A stretch of 38,526 bases of DNA from JAPPHY01 sp034423135 (GTDB lineage: Bacteria > Chloroflexota > Dehalococcoidia > Lucifugimonadales > UBA2985). Shown one piece after another: positions 15,505-22,201 of the stretch. The stretch is from positions 1 to 38,526 of the forward strand of contig DAOUJC010000018.1 of the NCBI GenBank assembly GCA_034423135.1, written 5' to 3'. Positions within the stretch are counted from its first letter, which is position 1, and the number at the start of each line of letters is the position of its first letter. Below the pieces are notes generated by a model, which made no database searches, was not told the DNA's origin, and saw nothing but the letters and a program-made list of their open reading frames with translations. A program made the position numbers and the translations under genes.

Positions 15505-15536
15505 CCAAGACCAGACCGGTAGATCAGTCGCTTAAA

Positions 15537-15581
15537 CGCAAAGGGGGCGGGATCCTTTCGGGTCGCCGCCCCCGCTTTGCG
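15537..15581. terminator. Strong hairpin after aroB, possibly bidirectional
   Basis: CGCAAAGGGGGCGG pairs with CCGCCCCCGCTTTGCG apart from a two-base bulge, with a loop of about 15 bases. It lies 33 bp after aroB and 28 bp after the convergent selenoprotein gene. No long T run follows, so termination is inferred from position and stem strength. Confidence 0.55.
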
Positions 15582-15608
15582 ATTGAACCCTTGGTTGGGT
15601 TGGCTTCG

Positions 15609-15881
15609 CTAGCCTACGGCCGCCGCTAGCTTACCGCGGATTGCCTTCTTCATCTCTCGCACCTCTGTGAGCGAGGGATAGGCGCCTCCTGCGGCTTCGC
15701 GGTCGAAGATGGTCTCGCCGTCGTGATACACTTCAAGCCTGCCATCGCCTGCGGGAGTAATGGTGATTGCAAGCTTGTCGCCGAACTCGCTGAAGAACTC
15801 GGTCGCTATCCAAGCGGCCTGTGGCAGATAGCCTCAGACTACGCAGTAGATAATCTCCAGCCTGCTGGTGTTCTCGTCCAT
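15609..15881 (-). CDS. SelW/Rdx-type selenoprotein with in-frame UGA (Sec16)
   Basis: The ATG at 15881, preceded by GAGGGGGGTG, opens a 90-codon frame to TAG at 15609 with one internal TGA at codon 16. The start reads MDENTSRLEIIYCVV, then UGA, then GYLPQAAWIATEF. This is the Rdx/SelW redox motif YCxxU-GY, in which many homologues have Cys at the UGA position. The rest (LAITITPAGDGRLEVYHDGE, then REMKKAIRGKLAA) fits the thioredoxin-like Rdx fold. It is probably a thiol/selenol redox protein. A hairpin begins one base after the UGA, and a good promoter lies upstream. ORF finders treating TGA as stop would miss it. Sec machinery is not in the window. Confidence 0.88.
15805..15836 (-). promoter_or_regulatory. 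Candidate bacterial SECIS hairpin with the UGA codon
   Basis: On the minus strand, UGA and one G are followed by GCUAUCUG, a 12-base loop containing AGG, and UGGAUAGC. This gives an 8-bp stem (two G-U pairs) directly downstream of the UGA inside the coding region. That is where the SelB-recognised SECIS of bacteria lies. The stem and position are visible; SelB recognition is inferred. Confidence 0.65.
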
Positions 15882-15950
15882 AGCGTCACCCCCCTCGCGC
15901 GGTACTTCGCCTGCGAGGCCGCTCAACACATTTGCGGCCTGCGCGCCGAC

Positions 15951-15979
15951 ATTATAGAGGAGGCGCGGGAGTCTGTAAA
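15951..15979 (-). promoter_or_regulatory. Promoter of the selenoprotein gene
   Basis: Minus-strand TTTACA, a 17-bp spacer and TATAAT, giving a leader of about 60 nt before the ATG at 15881. Confidence 0.65.
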
Positions 15980-16010
15980 CCCGTCTTTGGCCTAGGCGCC
16001 GCCTCCTACC

Positions 16011-16047
16011 CTTCCACTCTCTACGCCATCGCGTCCAAAGTCGCGGC
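16011..16047 (+). repeat. Direct repeat, left flank of the ParB island
   Basis: 31 of 37 bases match 19153-19189, starting CTTCCACTCTC. The right copy contains the TATAAT of cofE, while here the -10 is lost (CCAAAG). A second shared stretch, TTGGCCTAGGCG, lies 20 bp upstream here and about 33 bp upstream at the right copy. It may mark duplication of a host intergenic region on insertion of the island. Confidence 0.6.
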
Positions 16048-16113
16048 AGAGAGGCGCCCCCACACTTGCTACCCTGCTTTCGCAGAGCAGGCTACTTGCG
16101 ACCATCTTGTATG

Positions 16114-16143
16114 TTGACATTGCAATGAACGTAGGGAGATAAT
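16114..16143 (+). promoter_or_regulatory. Strong promoter of the island operon
   Basis: TTGACA, an 18-bp spacer and GATAAT. Transcription should start near 16150, only a few bases before the GTG at 16154. Confidence 0.7.
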
Positions 16144-16153
16144 TGCTCTTAGA

Positions 16154-16309
16154 GTGGCGAAACTCGTCGCTGGAACATCAGGTAGTCATGCAAGAGTTCC
16201 CTTTCCGAAGCTGAAACCAATCCTCGTAGCAGACCCGTATGGTGTCTTTTTCGGCACATCAGCAGTAACCGCTCGCATAAATCTGGAGGATCTGTGGCAG
16301 GCAGACTGA
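16154..16309 (+). CDS. Small hypothetical protein at the head of the island (51 aa)
   Basis: GTG at 16154 opens 51 codons: MAKLVAGTSGSHARVPFP, then KPILVADPYGVFFGTSAV, ending NLEDLWQAD. The composition is protein-like with no rare-residue bias. The start lies about 4 nt after the predicted transcription start, so the mRNA would be nearly leaderless. It overlaps the GTG start of the ParB-like gene by 16 bp, or ends 8 bp before that gene's alternative ATG. No family was recognised. Confidence 0.55.
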   Translation: MAKLVAGTSGSHARVPFPKLKPILVADPYGVFFGTSAVTARINLEDLWQAD

Positions 16310-17130
16310 CAGACACGATGGATCAGCAGGTCAGATACATCCCACTTGCGGAACTCGATGTATCAGAATTCAATGTCAGGCGACGAGACATAACCGCAGA
16401 TTTGGATGACTTGGTCAAGAGCCTAAATGACGTCGGCTTGTACCAACCTATCGTTGTTGCACCCAAGGATAACAACCGATTCACTATCGTTATCGGACAA
16501 CGCCGCTATCTGGCGGCTAAGCAGCTAAGGTGGGACATGATACCCGCCTTGGTGTTATCAGAGCCACTAGAAAAAGTCAAGGCCACCATACTTTCGTTTG
16601 GAGAAAACGTTCAGAGAAGGGAACTTGCACCCCAAGACAAGTCTGATGCATGTCTGTATCTGCGGCATGCCTTAGGCTCGACTGGCGCGGTCGCCGATGC
16701 TCTTGGCGTTAGCGAGCAGACAGTTCGGAAGTGGCTCGGATTCGCGGCTGTACCGGATTCCATTAGAGCACTTGTCCGGCCAGGAAGAATGAAGAAGGGC
16801 GGGATAACTGTGCAACAGGCCATGCGTATTGCAGAACACGTACAAGACGAGCAAGATGCGATCGACATTGCCCAGCGCATAGCGACGGAGCCACTGAAGA
16901 CGAATCGCGACCGCGTCCTCGAGAGTGCGGCCGAACTGCCCGGCCGATCATCAGACACCATCTTCCGACGAGCGGAAGAGAAGAAGACTGAGAAGCGCAT
17001 CACATTCGTACTGACCGAGTCGTCAGCGCTGGCAATAGACGAAGCCTCATTCGTTCAACAAACTGGGCCAAATGACATTGCCATGAGTGCCACGATACAG
17101 TGGCTTCAGGACAACAAGTACTTGCGATGA
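16294..17130 (+). CDS. ParB/Srx-domain DNA-binding protein
   Basis: A 278-residue ParB-like protein. The N-terminal ParB/sulfiredoxin-like domain (about residues 14-110) contains IPLAELDVSEFNVRRRD, the phosphate-binding box IGQRRYLAAK (GERR in typical ParB, Gln here) and ENVQRREL (ENxxR box). A helix-turn-helix follows (VADALGVSEQTVRKWLG), and a C-terminal domain ends in ITFVLTESSALAIDE. It could bind DNA and a nucleotide. The GTG at 16294 has GGAGGA only 3-4 bases upstream, so ATG at 16318 is the alternative. It is A/T-richer than host genes and has no parA partner, so chromosome segregation is unlikely. Confidence 0.85.
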   Translation: MAGRLTDTMDQQVRYIPLAELDVSEFNVRRRDITADLDDLVKSLNDVGLYQPIVVAPKDNNRFTIVIGQRRYLAAKQLRWDMIPALVLSEPLEKVKATILSFGENVQRRELAPQDKSDACLYLRHALGSTGAVADALGVSEQTVRKWLGFAAVPDSIRALVRPGRMKKGGITVQQAMRIAEHVQDEQDAIDIAQRIATEPLKTNRDRVLESAAELPGRSSDTIFRRAEEKKTEKRITFVLTESSALAIDEASFVQQTGPNDIAMSATIQWLQDNKYLR

Positions 17131-17702
17131 CAGCGCCAGCAAGCAGGAATGAGGCTCTTGGAATATGTTTTGGCAATCTGAAGGGCCAGAAGAGCAAAGA
17201 TCTCCTGCAGACCGCCCGGGCGCTCCGCTTTCTTCGCGAACTTCCGGAGTTCAACTCCAACAGACGCCTGGGAGAGGCGGTAGGAGTGAGCGGCGAAATA
17301 GTGAGGCAGTTCGTCTCATTGCTGGCATTGCCAGACTCCGTGCAATCGCAACTGAAACGTGGAGAACTTGGTCTGGAGCAAGGAAGACGCCTATGGCAAC
17401 TTAGTCGAGCAAGACCAGAGATAGTTGAAGAGGTAGCTCAGACTATTCGGTCTAGGACCGCTATGGAATCCCGAGATCTGATCGAATACCTCATTCGTAC
17501 TCAAACTGCTTCGGTCCAAGAGGGGTTAAGTGCATTGGATGCCGCGAAACCAGCGATAACTCACGAATACCACATAGACGCAATTCTCGACGAACAAGCG
17601 TTTCGGGAGCTTACTGCTCAGGCGCGTAAGCGCCGGGTTAAGGAAAGCGAGTTGGTGTCTCTGATAGTTTCTCGTTGGCTGGAAGAGAAAGTTGACAAGT
17701 GA
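17127..17702 (+). CDS. ParB-like helix-turn-helix protein without the ParB/Srx domain
   Basis: A 191-residue protein starting at an ATGA overlap with the preceding ParB-like gene. Residues about 35-75 resemble the ParB central helix-turn-helix (RRLGEAVGVSGEIVRQFVSL, then LALPDSVQSQLKRGEL). Two segments, TQTASVQEGLSALDAA and HEYHIDAILDEQAF, link to a basic C-terminal helix region (RKRRVKESELVSLIVSRWL) that looks like a ribbon-helix-helix or dimerisation unit. It probably works with the first ParB-like protein. The exact role is unknown. Confidence 0.78.
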   Translation: MTAPASRNEALGICFGNLKGQKSKDLLQTARALRFLRELPEFNSNRRLGEAVGVSGEIVRQFVSLLALPDSVQSQLKRGELGLEQGRRLWQLSRARPEIVEEVAQTIRSRTAMESRDLIEYLIRTQTASVQEGLSALDAAKPAITHEYHIDAILDEQAFRELTAQARKRRVKESELVSLIVSRWLEEKVDK

Positions 17703-17793
17703 CTTTTATAGCCTCGCCGCCGAGCGCGACGAGACCCTTGTCAAGGGTCTGTGCGCAGCCGCTCGGAATATTCGGTTGGAACTGAGAGAATGA

Positions 17794-18090
17794 GTGCAAT
17801 CAGAACTGAATGCCACACTGATTGAATGCGAGCTGTATGAGAGTCGAGCAACAGGGATGATTCTGGAGCAGGTCAATAAGTCGGTGGCACGTTTGCGCGC
17901 CATCAACCAAATTGACTTGCCGGAATTAATTGTCGCTCTTGATGATAGTATTGCTGAAGTCAGCCAAGGTGGATACACAGACGCTAGCGACGCATTTGGC
18001 CAATTGCAGGATGGACTAAACTCCTTAACTAGGATTCTGAAGGAACTCTTGACTATTCGAAACTTTATAGGGGAGATGGGCGACAGCTAA
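17794..18090 (+). CDS. Small helical protein, possibly the 3' part of a TGA-interrupted gene
   Basis: A 98-residue, wholly helical and acidic protein from GTG 17794 (QSELNATLIECELYESRATG and onward, ending IRNFIGEMGDS). The same frame is open upstream from a TTG at 17692, overlapping the preceding gene. It reads SDFYSLAAERDETLVKGLC and continues to LELRE before a TGA at 17791, directly before the GTG. Both sides look like one continuous amphipathic helix. Either a stop mutation split a gene of about 130 codons, or two short products are coupled by TGA/GTG. Function unknown. Confidence 0.6.
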   Translation: MQSELNATLIECELYESRATGMILEQVNKSVARLRAINQIDLPELIVALDDSIAEVSQGGYTDASDAFGQLQDGLNSLTRILKELLTIRNFIGEMGDS

Positions 18091-18104
18091 AGGCAAGACG
18101 AGTG

Positions 18105-18866
18105 CTAGGTCATACACTCCCCACCGCAGGCTATACCATCCGGGGCCTCTTGGGAGTCGTCCCCAATCTCGAGCCTTTTGCGATACTGCCTCAGAGTGAT
18201 TATGTCACGCTCGCGAAACACCTGGTCGGTCAGGCGTTGGCGTGGAAAGTGCTTAGAGTGCTCCTCAAGCTCGATTGCCTTCTCGAAGAGATCCGGATAG
18301 TTCCTTAGCATCCACTTCCACCGTTCACTCGAGTTGAATGGGCAGAAATAGCACCCGCTCCTCTCGGGAACAGGCAGTCCTGCCTGGGAAATTATGTCCA
18401 CACAGTCTTGTCGCGTAAGTCGTTTGTCTACGAGGGGATACAGATTTGTGATGAGTGCGTCCCTACTATCACGCATCCTGTGGATTTCGTCGAAGGCGAT
18501 GCCGACATATTGACGCACAGGTCGATTTAGCCCCCTGTAGAACTTGTGGATTGGGTTGACCTTGAAGTCTCTAGTGCACCATCGCCAGTGAACGGATGGA
18601 ATAACCCGACGCCGTAGTGCCGTTCCATAGAGGGTAGTTCCCCGGCTCTGCGCCTGAACCACACTAAAGGGAATCTCGTGCTGCTGGAAATACGAGCGCG
18701 CGATTTCGACTGCCTTGTAAGTGTCGGGTGTTTCTCCACCGGTATCTGCGAATACCACGCCGTCTAAGGGCGCACCATCTCGAATTAGCAACACCATCAG
18801 AGCGAATGTGTTGACTCCGGCTCCGAAACTCAGAATGTGAATGGGATTGGTGCTTTGGTCAACCAT
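18105..18866 (-). CDS. PAPS-reductase-like PP-loop protein
   Basis: A 253-residue adenine-nucleotide alpha-hydrolase fold protein of the PAPS reductase/IbrA/DndC-like group. The PP-loop is SFGAGVNTF (residues 13-21), and FADTGGETPDTY is the next conserved block. WCTRDFKVNP carries Cys97, SGCYFCPF carries Cys172/175, and ACGGEC (Cys247/251) ends the protein. Cys97 with the CxxC pair could bind a cluster or zinc. It is read against the ParB genes and ends 14 bp from the helical protein gene. The ATG at 18866 is chosen for its GGGAGG 4-5 bases upstream. Sulfur transfer or nucleotide-driven regulation is possible, but the substrate is unknown. Confidence 0.82.
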   Translation of the reverse strand: MVDQSTNPIHILSFGAGVNTFALMVLLIRDGAPLDGVVFADTGGETPDTYKAVEIARSYFQQHEIPFSVVQAQSRGTTLYGTALRRRVIPSVHWRWCTRDFKVNPIHKFYRGLNRPVRQYVGIAFDEIHRMRDSRDALITNLYPLVDKRLTRQDCVDIISQAGLPVPERSGCYFCPFNSSERWKWMLRNYPDLFEKAIELEEHSKHFPRQRLTDQVFRERDIITLRQYRKRLEIGDDSQEAPDGIACGGECMT

Positions 18867-18965
18867 TTCGCCTCCCACTCCCTTACAGGCAGTTGGTAGT
18901 GAAATGCTTCAGCGCTCACGCAAAACGCGCGAGGCATAGAGTATGAGGCACTTTGTTGAACGGTC

Positions 18966-19076
18966 GACTCCGGAGTCCGTGAGACATGAGGACACCCTAT
19001 GATTGCGCAGTATCCCATTCACCACTCCAGGTGTCAATCTACGGGAGTTGTCAATGTTTGGCTGTACACCTGGAGT
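18966..19076. repeat. Palindrome and long-spaced inverted repeat upstream of the PAPS-reductase-like gene
   Basis: GACTCCGGAGTC at 18966-18977 is a perfect 12-bp palindrome. ACTCCAGGTGT at 19024-19034 and ACACCTGGAGT at 19066-19076 are perfect 11-bp arms 31 bp apart. Both lie in the 360-bp noncoding stretch between the divergent PAPS-reductase-like gene and cofE. They are candidate binding sites for the ParB-like proteins or end sequences of the island. Nothing else was seen in this gap. Confidence 0.5.
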
Positions 19077-19152
19077 AATTGTGCTCGAAGCTACTTTGGG
19101 GTGGCGCACTCGGGATTGGCCTAAGGCGAGTATTCACCCGATCCGCACAGCA

Positions 19153-19189
19153 CTTCCACTCTCAACGCCATTGCGTCTATAATCCCGGC
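19153..19189 (+). repeat. Direct repeat, right flank of the island, including the cofE -10
   Basis: This is the right copy of the 37-bp repeat at 16011-16047. It contains TATAAT at 19178-19183, which should be the -10 of cofE with a start near 19190. No clear -35 was recognised. Confidence 0.6.
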
Positions 19190-19230
19190 GAGCAACCGCC
19201 ACGGTGCATCCCTTAAAAGGAGAGTGTGGC

Positions 19231-19992
19231 GTGACCATTCCCCGCCTCAGCGTCACAGGCGTGACCGGCATCCCGGAGGTGCAGCCGTGCGACGACCTCG
19301 CGGCCATGACGTTCCAGGCCGCACAGGCCCAGGGCACTCCCCTTGAACACGGCGACGTGCTGGTCTTCACACAGAAGATCGTGTCCAAGGCGGAGGGTGC
19401 TCTGGTCGATCTGCGGACTGTGGAGCCGTCGGAGCTGGCGCTGGAGTTCGCCGGCCTCTACGAGAAGGACGCCCGCCTAGTGGAGGTGGTGCTGCGCGAG
19501 ACCCGCCGCGTGGTGCGGATGGAGCGCGGCGTGCTCATCGTCGAGACCAAGCACGGCCTCATCTGCGCCAACGCCGGTGTCGACGCCTCCAACGTGCCAG
19601 GTGAGGAGATCGTCTCCCTGCTGCCACGCGACCCGGACGCCTCAGCCGCCCGGCTCAGGAGCGGCCTGATTGCCGCCGCCGGGTTCCCGCTTGCCGTCGT
19701 CATATCGGATACGTTCGGGCGTCCCTGGCGAATGGGCAACACGGACGTGGCAATCGGCGTGGCCGGCATGCACCCCATGCGAGACTACCGTGGCGAGACC
19801 GATCCGTACGGCTATGAGCTGCGGGTCAGCGTGTCCGCCATAGCCGACGAAATCGCCTCCGCAGCTGAGCTCACGCTGGGCAAGCTCAGCATGGTGCCGG
19901 TGGCCATCGTGCGCGGCTGCGACTACGTCGCCGACGATGAGGCGAGTTCGGCGGAGCTGCTGCGGCCAGCCGCTCAGGACCTGTTTCGCTGA
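19231..19992 (+). CDS. cofE: Coenzyme F420-0:L-glutamate ligase
   Basis: A 253-residue CofE/FbiB-N family enzyme that adds gamma-linked glutamates to F420-0 using GTP. Typical blocks are visible: HGDVLVFTQKIVSKAEGALV, GLICANAGVDASNV, VVISDTFGRPWRMGNTDVAIG, and RGCDYVADDEA near the end. The length equals stand-alone CofE. The GTG start at 19231 has AAAAGGAG 8 bases upstream. The organism should therefore make the deazaflavin F420. It is monocistronic, with its -10 in the direct repeat at the island edge. Confidence 0.92.
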   Translation: MTIPRLSVTGVTGIPEVQPCDDLAAMTFQAAQAQGTPLEHGDVLVFTQKIVSKAEGALVDLRTVEPSELALEFAGLYEKDARLVEVVLRETRRVVRMERGVLIVETKHGLICANAGVDASNVPGEEIVSLLPRDPDASAARLRSGLIAAAGFPLAVVISDTFGRPWRMGNTDVAIGVAGMHPMRDYRGETDPYGYELRVSVSAIADEIASAAELTLGKLSMVPVAIVRGCDYVADDEASSAELLRPAAQDLFR

Positions 19993-20035
19993 CCGTCAGC
20001 CGGTTTCCCGCGCGGCGCGGCTTCCGGGTCAAAGG

Positions 20036-20064
20036 TTGCCGACCGTCGCGGATGATGATATACT
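20036..20064 (+). promoter_or_regulatory. Promoter of the nusA operon
   Basis: TTGCCG, a 17-bp spacer and TATACT. Transcription should start near 20071, upstream of the hairpin at 20087-20112. Confidence 0.65.
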
Positions 20065-20086
20065 CTCTCCATTATACTCGTGGTGG

Positions 20087-20112
20087 AAAGTGGGTCACGA
20101 CCCACTTTTTTT
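20087..20112 (+). terminator. Intrinsic terminator in the nusA leader
   Basis: AAAGTGGGT, a CACG tetraloop, ACCCACTTT and continuing T to a run of seven form a textbook intrinsic terminator. It lies about 40 nt after the predicted nusA promoter start and 50 bp before the nusA ATG. It may end cofE transcripts, but its position after the promoter suggests attenuation of the nusA operon. Confidence 0.8.
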
Positions 20113-20164
20113 ATCTTAGGCATTCCCGGCAACCGGGTCACGGCGGGTAAGGGGAGCACGAGAG

Positions 20165-21736
20165 ATGAAAAGCGACTTTCTGATAGCGGTAACTCAGCTG
20201 GCCGCAGAGCGTCACCTTCCCAGGGAAGCTGTCATCTCAGCTATAGAAGCAGCGCTGGCCTCCGCCTACAAGAGGGACAGCGTACTTGCCGGTCAGGAAA
20301 TCTCCGTCTCCCTCAATCCGGCCAACGGTGAGCTAAAGCTCTTCAGCCACAAGACCGTCGTGCAGCGGGTGGAAGACCCACACAGAGAGATCAGCCTCAG
20401 GGAGGCCCGGAAGATCAGCGACTCCGCCTCACTTGGCGAAGTGCTGGTGGTGGAGAGCGACATCCAGAGCAGCGGGCGCATCGCCGCGCAGACCGCCAAG
20501 CAGGTGGTCATGCAGCGGCTGCGCGAAGCTGAGCGAGAGCTCGTCTTCGAGGAGTTCGCCGAGAAGGAAGGCGACGTTGTCACCGGCACCATCCAGCGGG
20601 TGGACTCGAGGCAGGTTACGCTTGACCTCGGCCGCACCGAGGCCGTGCTTCCCGTATCCGAGCAGGTTGCAACTGAGCGTTACAGCCGCGGGCAGAAGCT
20701 GATGGTGCACGTTTCTGAGGTGCGCCGCACCATCCGAGGCCCGGAGATTGTGGTGTCGCGCGCCAGCAGAGAGCTGCTGCGCCGCCTTTTCGAGATGGAG
20801 GTGCCGGAGGTCTTCAACGGCATCGTCGAGATCAAGGCGGTTGCGCGCGAGGCAGGGTCGCGCAGCAAGGTCGCAGTCCACTCCCGCCAAGAGGGCGTCG
20901 ACCCGGTTGGATCGTGCGTCGGCCTGCGCGGCATCAGGATTCAGAACATCGTCAACGTGCTGCAGGGCGAGAAGATTGACGTCGTCCAGTGGCACCCGGA
21001 CCCGTCCGTATTTCTGGCCAACGCCCTCAGCCCCTGCCCCGTAACTCGCGTCGAGCTGGGGCCTGAGGAGAACATGGCAACTGTGGTAGTGCCGGACCGG
21101 CAGCTATCTCTGGCAATTGGCAGAGAGGGCCAGAATGCCCGGCTGTGCGCCAGGCTCTCCGGCCTGATGGTCAACATCAAGAGCGTGACAGAGGCAGAGG
21201 AAGAGCGACTGCAACGCGCTGCGGACGCAGCAGGCCACGTCGTCGCCGCCGAGACTGCGGAGCCTGTCACCGACGCAATCGCCGAGGAGGCTGCGGCCGT
21301 GGTCGAGGCCGTACCCGTCGAGGAGCTTATCGAGGAGGCGGCAGCGGAGCTGGAGCCGGAGGCGGTCCCCGCCCTGGAGGCTCAGCCCGCCGTATCCATC
21401 GAAGAGCAGCTCGCAGAGGTTGCGCTTGAGCTGCAGGAGACCGAGGCCGCAACCGCGCCGGAGGTTGAGGAGGTCGGAACAGAAATATCCCAGATTCCGG
21501 ACTCCGTGTGGGCGGTGCCACAGGTAGCTCAGCAGCCTCAGAGAATAAGATTTGCCGAGGACATCATGGCGCCAAGGGCACAGGCAGCCCCCGATGGCAG
21601 GCGGGGCCGAAGGGCCAAGGGAGGCAGGCGAGTCGCCGAAGAGCCCGCTCCCAGATCCACGAGGCGCGGCCGCCGCACCGACTACCCGCTGGACGATACG
21701 GAAGCGGACGACGATCTGGACGAATTGGCGGACTAG
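20165..21736 (+). CDS. nusA: Transcription termination/antitermination factor NusA
   Basis: A 523-residue NusA. The N-terminal RNA-polymerase-binding domain is MKSDFLIAVTQLAAERHLPR and onward. An S1 domain follows from about residue 135 (EGDVVTGTIQRVDSRQVTLD), then two KH domains (SRSKVAVHSR, GSCVGLRGIRIQNI, LAIGREGQNARLCARLSG). After about residue 345 comes a long acidic, Ala/Glu-rich tail and a basic end (RRGRRAKGGRR) that core NusA lacks. The gene starts the ylxR-infB-rbfA-truB operon. rimP, the usual upstream neighbour, is absent. The leader terminator suggests self-control of this operon. Confidence 0.95.
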   Translation: MKSDFLIAVTQLAAERHLPREAVISAIEAALASAYKRDSVLAGQEISVSLNPANGELKLFSHKTVVQRVEDPHREISLREARKISDSASLGEVLVVESDIQSSGRIAAQTAKQVVMQRLREAERELVFEEFAEKEGDVVTGTIQRVDSRQVTLDLGRTEAVLPVSEQVATERYSRGQKLMVHVSEVRRTIRGPEIVVSRASRELLRRLFEMEVPEVFNGIVEIKAVAREAGSRSKVAVHSRQEGVDPVGSCVGLRGIRIQNIVNVLQGEKIDVVQWHPDPSVFLANALSPCPVTRVELGPEENMATVVVPDRQLSLAIGREGQNARLCARLSGLMVNIKSVTEAEEERLQRAADAAGHVVAAETAEPVTDAIAEEAAAVVEAVPVEELIEEAAAELEPEAVPALEAQPAVSIEEQLAEVALELQETEAATAPEVEEVGTEISQIPDSVWAVPQVAQQPQRIRFAEDIMAPRAQAAPDGRRGRRAKGGRRVAEEPAPRSTRRGRRTDYPLDDTEADDDLDELAD

Positions 21737-21756
21737 CCCGCAGCAGGAGGAGTCAA

Positions 21757-22053
21757 TTGAGCCGGGGCCACGTGCCACTCAGGACCTGCGTTGTGTGCAG
21801 CGCCAAGACCGACAAGCGAGCGCTCGTGCGAATCGTGCGCTCGCCGTCCGGCTCAGTGGAGGTGGACGCAACCGGCAAACTTCCGGGGCGTGGCGCATAT
21901 CTCTGCCACAGCCGGGAGTGTTGGGACGTAGCTCTGAAGAGGAACAGGCTTGACCACAGGCTGAAGAGCACGGTCTCGCCGGAAGACAGGCAGGCACTCC
22001 GGGGATTTGCGGAAGGCTTGACCTTGCAGGCAGAGGCTGTCCAGGGCGTCTAA
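21757..22053 (+). CDS. ylxR: YlxR (DUF448) RNA-binding protein
   Basis: A 98-residue protein between nusA and infB, the standard position for ylxR. The family signature is clear: PLRTCVVCSAKTDKRALVRI at the start and GRGAYLCHSRECW in the middle. The start is set at TTG 21757, because AGGAGG lies 6 bases upstream and the homologous region begins there, although the frame is open much further 5'. It is probably RNA-associated or a nucleoid-linked regulator. The structure is known for the family, the function less so. Confidence 0.88.
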   Translation: MSRGHVPLRTCVVCSAKTDKRALVRIVRSPSGSVEVDATGKLPGRGAYLCHSRECWDVALKRNRLDHRLKSTVSPEDRQALRGFAEGLTLQAEAVQGV

Positions 22054-22078
22054 AGGAGCCGCGTCAGTTCGATGTATG

Positions 22079-22137
22079 CCCGCCGGACCCGGCGGGACTC
22101 GAACGGAGCGACAATCGGCATGAGGCCAAGGGCCGGT
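22079..22137 (+). promoter_or_regulatory. Hairpins in the ylxR-infB gap
   Basis: CCCGCCG/CGGCGGG and, further on, AGGGCC/GGCCCT can form two stems in the 148-bp gap before infB. A 24-codon frame (MYARRTRRDSNG and onward) spans them but has no support as a gene. They could be processing or translation-control structures. Confidence 0.3.
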
Positions 22138-22201
22138 GGGCCCTGAACCTTACTCACGCCGGCAGGCAGAATGCGTCTGACCGGCTAGCGAAAGCAAAGC
22201 A

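Noticed and set aside
15723..15995. 90-residue plus-strand open frame
   Set aside because: It lies antisense to the selenoprotein frame, which has a recognisable Rdx motif, ribosome-binding site and promoter. The plus-strand peptide has no such support.
16294..17702. parABS chromosome-segregation locus
   Set aside because: There is no parA, the GERR box is altered, the second protein lacks the ParB/Srx domain, and the composition points to transfer.
17791..17793. TGA in the helical island protein as a second Sec codon
   Set aside because: There is no redox motif, no nearby Cys pair and no hairpin right after it. A stop mutation or coupled translation is simpler.
16001..19200. Integrase-mediated genomic island with classical att sites
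   Set aside because: No integrase, recombinase or tRNA is present at the ends. Only the imperfect direct repeats are visible, so the insertion mechanism is left open.
22072..22146. 24-codon frame before infB
   Set aside because: It has no convincing conservation or ribosome-binding site, and it is better explained as noncoding leader with hairpins.
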